Origin: Oncomelania hupensis | Lineage: Eukaryota > Mollusca > Gastropoda > Littorinimorpha > Pomatiopsidae | Direction of reading: 5' to 3' | Length of the DNA stretch: 64,000 nt | Assembly: GCA_036898135.1 (NCBI GenBank) | Contig: CM072515.1 | Coordinates: forward strand, 76,479,072 to 76,543,071 | Shown: positions 56,065-64,000 of the stretch, one piece after another | Position numbering within the stretch: position 1 is the stretch's first letter | How the letters are laid out: every line of letters begins with the position of its first letter | Made by a program: the position numbers and the translations under genes | The notes under the pieces: generated by a model | What the model was told of the DNA's origin: nothing | The model's input: the letters and a program-made list of their open reading frames with translations, nothing else | Databases searched by the model: none

Positions 56065-56465
56065 GTTGTAACGTATGGATATTTGGATGGGTGCCTGTTT
56101 ATAATAGCTAAGTGAATGTGAAATGTAATTGACTCCTAGATCAAAATGCAGTGTGTGTGCAAGTCCCTCTGTTTACTACCACACCCACAAATTCATAGAT
56201 TCTCACTAACACAGGCAAACACGCAAAAAAAAGCTTTACGCTCTCAATACGTATAAATAAACCGCAATATTTTACAACCAATCTTTTGCACCGATCTTTT
56301 TACAACAATATTTTTACACTAATCTCTCACACCTCACTGTCCAGTTTAAATGACTGCGAAACTCAAACGGCCGGCATTCGCATGTCCTGAGCCAAAATAA
56401 ACACAAAACTCGTTACCTGTGGTAACGCAGGGAATCCGTGCATGAGTAAGCCTGGTTGAACCGTT

Positions 56466-56875
56466 GATGTTGTAGACAGGCAGATAGACGAGCAGTGATG
56501 TTGTAGACAGGCAGATAGACGAGCAGTGATGTTGTAGACAGGCAGATAGACGAGCAGGCAGATAGACGAGCAGTGATGTTGTAGACAGGCAGATAGACGA
56601 GCAGTGATGTTGTAGACAGGCAGATAGACGAGCAGTGATGTTGTAGACAGGCAGATAGACGAGCAGTGATGTTGTAGACAGGCAGATAGGCGAGCAGTGA
56701 TGTTGTAAAGAGGCAGATAGACCAGCAGTGATGTTGTAGACAGGCAGATAGACGAGCAGTGATGTTGTAGACAGGCAGATAGACGAGCAATGATGTTGTA
56801 GACAGGCAGATAGACGAGCAATGATGTTGTAGACAGGCAGATAGACGAGCAGTGATGTTGTAAACAGGCAGATGG
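56466..56875 (+). repeat. 31-bp minisatellite GTGATGTTGTAGACAGGCAG...
   Basis: About 13 units, one of them shortened to 20 bp. The 31-bp period rotates frame each unit. The minus strand lacks stops in all three frames, producing three overlapping ORFs of 193, 152 and 125 codons that are artefacts. Confidence 0.95.
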
Positions 56876-57116
56876 GCTCGCCTGCCCTATCTGTCTGAGG
56901 AAGAAAATGCGTCTTGGTCAGGTACAAGACGCACGGCCGACCGCCGATGTTCCCCGAGTCGCCCTTTCTCCGTTATCCGAGACAACGCCGTGTGTCCAGG
57001 TGTATGAAGTTAACGCCAGCTTCCTGTAGGCAGCTACAACAAACGTCAATGCTCTGGCTTTTCTGTCCGCTGGACCATATAAGCACAGAATATCTATCTA
57101 TAATTTATATCTATCT

Positions 57117-57846
57117 ATCTTTTATAGTGACCCCTTGGGGTCATGAGCAATCTTGCCACTGTAGATTGTTCAAACCTATAAAGGGAACAGTGAAAGCCAC
57201 AGTTGAAAACCTGTCTTTCCTTTATAGGCAAGACAGATTCACTGCGGCAACAGTACCCACGTTGGAGTGCCGGGGGTTTTCAGTATAAATAGTATCCCCA
57301 CTTTATGGAAATTTAGTGCTTTAAATTCCCACTGTCGCTGTCTTCCTCATTTACTCTTTCCTATTCCTGCTCTGTCCTTCACTCTGCTATACTATCTTCT
57401 TCTTCGCTAGATCAATGACCTACCTTTTTTCTTGAAAACTCTTCCTGGACAAGACTCCTTGTTTGTGTATGAGGTCTGTTGGATCAGCTTGGGAGTGTTG
57501 GACGCTTTCTGCCGGGTGGTCACTAGGGCTTCCTATGATTGTACTATTTAGCACTATAGGCATTTTATATGTATGTGTTTCATTGATGATTTATAATGAT
57601 GTTTGTATTCTATTTTGTTTTTGTAACCGGGGTGTTCGCGTAGTTGAGGTCAACCCTCAGCCGTCCCCCGCGTGGGATGTCTTTATTGTAAAGTGACTGG
57701 CCGGTGGAGGGCATTCAATTTTCCCACTGGGGTTGTTTCAGCAGATCTTTTATGCGGATCGGGGGTTGTCCGGTCCTGATTTGGCTCGGAAGAGTCCGCT
57801 GGACCTAAAGCAACAATAAATCAATCAATCAATCAATCTTTTATAG
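57117..57846 (+). mobile_element. Family A retroposon, long form with target duplications and empty paralog
   Basis: The element is 57128-57835 (708 bp), flanked by ATCTTTTATAG at 57117-57127 and 57836-57846. The paralogous site at 59839-59849 has a single ATCTTTTATAG and no insert. The long form starts TGACCCCTTGGGGTCATGAG (with a CCCCTTGGGG palindrome), has about 135 bp before the point where short forms begin, then the TATAAATAG box and the common body. The tail is (AATC)n. No conserved ORF. Confidence 0.96.
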
Positions 57847-58127
57847 TCATATTGTTCTTCTTTATTTCATCCTTGCTCACCTCCCTTAGTTTCTTCACTT
57901 TTTCAATTCCATTCCATATGTGATCGTTTGTTTCCTTCTCCCACAATGTTATCCATATCCAGGTATAATTATTTCATGAATGAAGATTACTATCAACATG
58001 CTCGCACCTTCCATTCATATTACATTATCTACCACTCTATAATTATAGCACCGTGTAATTAACAATATTATTACATCAATGAAAATTATATTCCATCTTA
58101 CTGGACAACAGCTCACCACCTCTCAAC

Positions 58128-58786
58128 ATTGACATTGATAACAACCTGTCTAAATTGAAAAATTAGCCATCATAAAGAGTTGAGAGTTGACATTGATAAC
58201 AATCTGTCTATGGAAAAATTAGCCATATTAAGTGTTGAGAGTTGACATTGATAACAACCTGTCTATTAAAAAATTAGCCATCATAAAGTGTTGAGAGATG
58301 ACATTGATAGCAAACTGTCTATTAAAAAATTAGCCATCATAAAGTGTTGAGAGTTGACATTGATAACAAACTGTCTATTAAAAAATTAGCCATATAAAGT
58401 GTTGAGAGTTGACATTGATAACAAACTGTCTATTAAAAAATTAGCCATCATAAAGTGTTGAGAGTTGACATTGATAACAACTTGTCTATTAAAAAATTAG
58501 CCATCATAAAGTGTTGAGAGTTGACATTGATAACAAACTGTCTATTAAAAAATTAGCCATATAAAGTGTTGAGAGTTGACATTGATAACAAACTGTCTAT
58601 GGAAAAATTAGCCATATAAAGTGTTGAGGGTTGACATTGATAACAAACTGTCTATTGAAAAATTAGCCATCATAAAGTGTTGAGAGTTGACATTGATAAC
58701 AAACTGTCTATTAAAAAATTAGCCATATAAAGTGTTGAGAGTTGACATTGATAACAAACTGTCTATTGAAAAATTAGCCATATAAA
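58128..58786 (+). repeat. LINE-derived minisatellite, array 2
   Basis: About 12 units. The order of unit variants (for example TCTATGGAAAAATTAGCCATA as third unit, GATGACATTGATAGCAA as fifth) is repeated in array 3, which shows that the whole array was duplicated with the 2003-bp unit. Confidence 0.95.
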
Positions 58787-60130
58787 GTTGTAACGTATGG
58801 ATATTTGGATGGGTGCCTGTTTATAATAGCTAAGTGAATGTGAAATGTAATTGACTCCTAGATCAAAATGCAGTGTGTGTGCAAGTCCCTCTGTTTACTA
58901 CCACACCCACAAATTCATAGATTCTCACTAACACAGGCAAACACGCAAAAAAAAGCTTTACGCTCTCAATACGTATAAATAAACCGCAATATTTTACAAC
59001 CAATCTTTTGCACCGATCTTTTTACAACAATATTTTTACACTAATCTCTCACACCTCACTGTCCAGTTTAAATGACTGCGAAACTCAAACGGCCGGCATT
59101 CGCATGTCCTGAGCCAAAATAAACACAAAACTCGTTACCTGTGGTAACGCAGGGAATCCGTGCATGAGTAAGCCTGGTTGAACCGTTGATGTTGTAGACA
59201 GGCAGATAGACGAGCAGTGATGTTGTAGACAGGCAGATAGACGAGCAGTGATGTTGTAGACAGGCAGATAGACGAGCAGGCAGATAGACGAGCAGTGATG
59301 TTGTAGACAGGCAGATAGACGAGCAGTGATGTTGTAGACAGGCAGATAGACGAGCAGTGATGTTGTAGACAGGCAGATAGACGAGCAGTGATGTTGTAGA
59401 CAGGCAGATAGGCGAGCAGTGATGTTGTAAAGAGGCAGATAGACCAGCAGTGATGTTGTAGACAGGCAGATAGACGAGCAGTGATGTTGTAGACAGGCAG
59501 ATAGACGAGCAATGATGTTGTAGACAGGCAGATAGACGAGCAATGATGTTGTAGACAGGCAGATAGACGAGCAGTGATGTTGTAAACAGGCAGATGGGCT
59601 CGCCTGCCCTATCTGTCTGAGGAAGAAAATGCGTCTTGGTCAGGTACAAGACGCACGGCCGACCGCCGATGTTCCCCGAGTCGCCCTTTCTCCGTTATCC
59701 GAGACAACGCCGTGTGTCCAGGTGTATGAAGTTAACGCCAGCTTCCTGTAGGCAGCTACAACAAACGTCAATGCTCTGGCTTTTCTGTCCGCTGGACCAT
59801 ATAAGCACAGAATATCTATCTATAATTTATATCTATCTATCTTTTATAGTCATATTGATCTTCATTATTTCATCCTTGCTCACCTCCCTTAGTTTCTTCA
59901 CTTTTTCAATTCCATTCCATATGTGATCGTTTGTTTCCTTCTCCCACAATGTTATCCATATCCAGGTATAATTATTTCATGAATGAAGATTACTATCAAC
60001 ATGCTCGCACCTTCCATTCATATTACATTATCTACCACTCTATAATTATAGCACCATGTAATTAACAATATTATTACATCAATGAAAATTATATTCCATC
60101 TTACTGGACAACAGCTCACCACCTCTCAAC
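58787..60130 (+). repeat. 2003-bp higher-order repeat, copy 2 non-satellite part
   Basis: Matches 56065-58127 without the family A insertion. Contains the second 31-bp minisatellite at 59188-59597. Differences from copy 1 are few (for example CACCATG versus CACCGTG). Confidence 0.95.
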
Positions 60131-61005
60131 ATTGACATTGATAACAACCTGTCTAAATAGAAAAATTAGCCATCATAAAGAGTTGAGAGTTGACATTGAT
60201 AACAATCTGTCTATGGAAAAATTAGCCATATTAAGTGTTGAGAGTTGACATTGATAACAACCTGTCTATTAAAAAATTAGCCATCATAAAGTGTTGAGAG
60301 ATGACATTGATAGCAAACTGTCTATTAAAAAATTAGCCATCATAAAGTGTTGAGAGTTGACATTGATAACAAACTGTCTATTAAAAAATTAGCCATATAA
60401 AGTGTTGAGAGTTGACATTGATAACAAACTGTCTATTAAAAAAATTAGCCATCATAAAGTGTTGAGAGTTGACATTGATAACAACTTGTCTATTAAAAAA
60501 TTAGCCATCATAAAGTGTTGAGAGTTGACATTGATAACAAACTGTCTATTAAAAATTAGCCATATAAAGTGTTGAGAGTTGACATTGATAACCAACTGTC
60601 TATGGAAAAATTAGCCATATAAAGTGTTGAGGGTTGACATTGATAACAAACTGTCTATTGAAAAATTAGCCATCATAAAGTGTTGAGAGTTGACATTGAT
60701 AACAAACTGTCTATTAAAAAATTAGCCATATAAAGTGTTGAGAGTTGACATTGATAACAAACTGTCTATTGAAAAATTAGCCATATAAAGTGTTGAGAGT
60801 TAGCATTGATAACAAACTGTCTATTGAATAATTAGCCATATAAAGTGTTGAGAGTTGACATTGATAACAAACTATCTATTGAAAAATTAGCCATCATAAT
60901 AAAGTGTTGAGGGTTGACATTTGATAACAAACTGTCTATTGAAAAATTAGCCATATAAAGTGTTGAGGGTTGACATTGATAACAAACTGTCTTGGTCAAA
61001 TCACA
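60131..61005 (+). repeat. LINE-derived minisatellite, array 3
   Basis: About 16 units. The first part copies array 2. At about 60985 a unit runs into the original LINE continuation (TTGGTCAAATCACACTGG) for some 45 bp before 55 bp of unrelated sequence with an AAC run. Confidence 0.93.
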
Positions 61006-61077
61006 CTGGACAACTTTCCAAAACAATGACATTTACTTATGTTAATCTGATGAATAAAACTTGATGCAACAACAACA

Positions 61078-63035
<1,958 letters not shown>

Positions 63036-63219
63036 TTCCCCAGTGTGGGTGCCGGGGCTTTCAGTATAAATAGTATCGACACTTTCTGGAAATTTAGTGC
63101 TTTAAATTCCCACTGTCTTTCTCCTTTGTTCTTTCTCATTCCTACTCTGTTCTATCAATCTACTCTACTATCTTCTTCTTTACGTACCTTTTTTCTTGAA
63201 AACTCTTCCGGGACAAAAC
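63036..63219 (+). mobile_element. Family A fragment, 5' part
   Basis: Starts at the same place as the other short forms (GTGTGGGTGCCGGGGCTTTCAG), contains TATAAATAG and the TTTCTTGAAAACTCTTCC block, and stops at GGGACAAAACT. Unusually it keeps the 5' side and lacks the 3' side. 63220-63529 is AT-rich without a gene. Confidence 0.85.
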
Positions 63220-63529
63220 TAAATAATGCATTATATAGGTAAACGATTCATTATTTGGCAGCAATGCCTTATTTACTATATTATGATTTATTTACGTAAA
63301 CAAAATATAGTTTAAGTAAATAATAAGTTAATTACGGGCAAAATATATTATTTAAGGGAAGCCTACATTGTTTTAAACAAATGATTATTTACCAAAATAT
63401 GCTTCTAAATAAAGATTATTTAGCTGAAAGTGGTGAAAATAAATATTGTACAAAGGGAATTCCATAGTAGCCAATGTGAAAGGGTTGTAGCTGATGCAGT
63501 CATTGTTATAAATACTCTGTTAACTGCTG

Positions 63530-64000
63530 TTACCCCTTGGGGTCATGAGCAATCTTGCCACTGTAGATTGTTCAAACCTATAAAGGGAAAAGTGAAAGCC
63601 CCAGTTGAAAACCTGTCTTTCCTTTGTAGGCAAGACAGATTCACTGCGGCAACAGTACCCCCGTTGGAGTGCCGGGGGTTTTCAGTATAAATAGTATCCC
63701 CACTTTATGGAAATTTAGTGCTTTAAATTCCCACTGTCGCTGTCTTCCTCATTTACTCTTTCCCATTCCTGCTCTGTCCTATAACTCTGCTATACTATCT
63801 TCTTCTTCGCTAGATCAATGACCTACCTTTTTTCTTGAAAACTCTTCCTGGACAAGACTCCTTGTTTGTGTATGAGGTCTGTTGGATCAGCTTGGGAGTG
63901 TTGGACGCTTTCTGCCGGGTGGTCACTAGGGCTTCCTATGATTGTATTATTTAGCACTATAGGCATTTTATATGTATGTGTTTTGTTGATGATTTATAAT
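63530..64000 (+). mobile_element. Family A retroposon, long form, cut by window end
   Basis: Matches 57128-57600 closely, starting at TACCCCTTGGGGTCATGAG and including the 135-bp extension and TATAAATAG box. It runs off the window. Confidence 0.93.

Larger units (their letters stand above)
56065..58127 (+). repeat. 2003-bp higher-order repeat, copy 1 non-satellite part (with insertion)
   Basis: 56065-57127 is collinear without indels with 58787-59849, and the minus-strand translations are identical. 57847-58127 matches 59850-60130 with few changes. The 719-bp difference is exactly the family A insertion plus its 11-bp duplication. Confidence 0.95.

Noticed and set aside
56346..56927. Long minus-strand ORFs (193, 152, 125 codons), repeated at 59068-59649
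   Set aside because: They are different frames of a 31-bp minisatellite that lacks stops; no protein family, and all three frames are open.
55767..61005. CRISPR-like or coding repeats in the 55-56-bp arrays
   Set aside because: Head-to-tail tandem units without spacers. The peptide similarity is explained by the LINE origin.

Overview
The window looks like intergenic or intronic DNA of a metazoan, most likely a lophotrochozoan and perhaps a gastropod mollusc. The basis is the very high density of di- and trinucleotide microsatellites, several tRNA-headed SINE families, non-LTR retrotransposon pieces of several clades and the absence of any dense gene. The organism is inferred from repeat style only. 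No complete host gene is visible. Two short stretches with good splice signals (11605-11735 and 39750-39906) are the only host-exon candidates, and the second encodes a signal-peptide-like start.

The centrepiece is a full-length LTR retrotransposon at 15272-23428. It has 1542/1541-bp LTRs that are almost identical, 7-bp terminal inverted repeats (TGTCACG...CGTGACA), and a perfect 5-bp target duplication (GGGAG). Its proteins are Ty3/gypsy-like, but the domain order is gag, protease, integrase, reverse transcriptase, RNase H: integrase comes before RT, as in Ty1/copia. That is the hallmark of the Gmr1-type gypsy group, known from deuterostomes. Pol is broken twice, once by a 1-nt-type frame change at the INT/RT border and once by a 10-bp tandem duplication just after the RT active site.

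Layout. 1-2.1 kb: two LINE fragments and a SINE tail. 2.1-13 kb: microsatellite-rich DNA with SINE families B, C and D, an LTR-like remnant, and a 22-bp tandem array split by an L2/Rex-like LINE end. 13-15.3 kb: one copy of a novel repeat called 'family A' here, and a SINE. 15.3-23.4 kb: the Gmr1-like element. 23.4-33.2 kb: further family A, LINE and SINE copies. 33.2-35.9 kb: a decayed RTE-like LINE. 36-48.5 kb: minisatellites, a hAT-like MITE, the exon candidate, telomere-like stretches, GT-rich arrays and a LINE C-terminus. 49.85-53.07 kb: a PIF/Harbinger-type DNA transposon with TTA target duplications and transposase remnants. 54.6-62.2 kb: a CR1/L2-type LINE split by a SINE, a 55-56-bp minisatellite made from the LINE's own coding sequence, and a 2003-bp higher-order tandem duplication. 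63-64 kb: two more family A copies.

The most interesting biology is in the interactions between repeats. Family A is shown to be mobile by three insertions with target duplications, two of which have an empty paralogous site inside this same window. A LINE exon has become a satellite. Many ATT-type microsatellites sit exactly at retroposon 3' ends.
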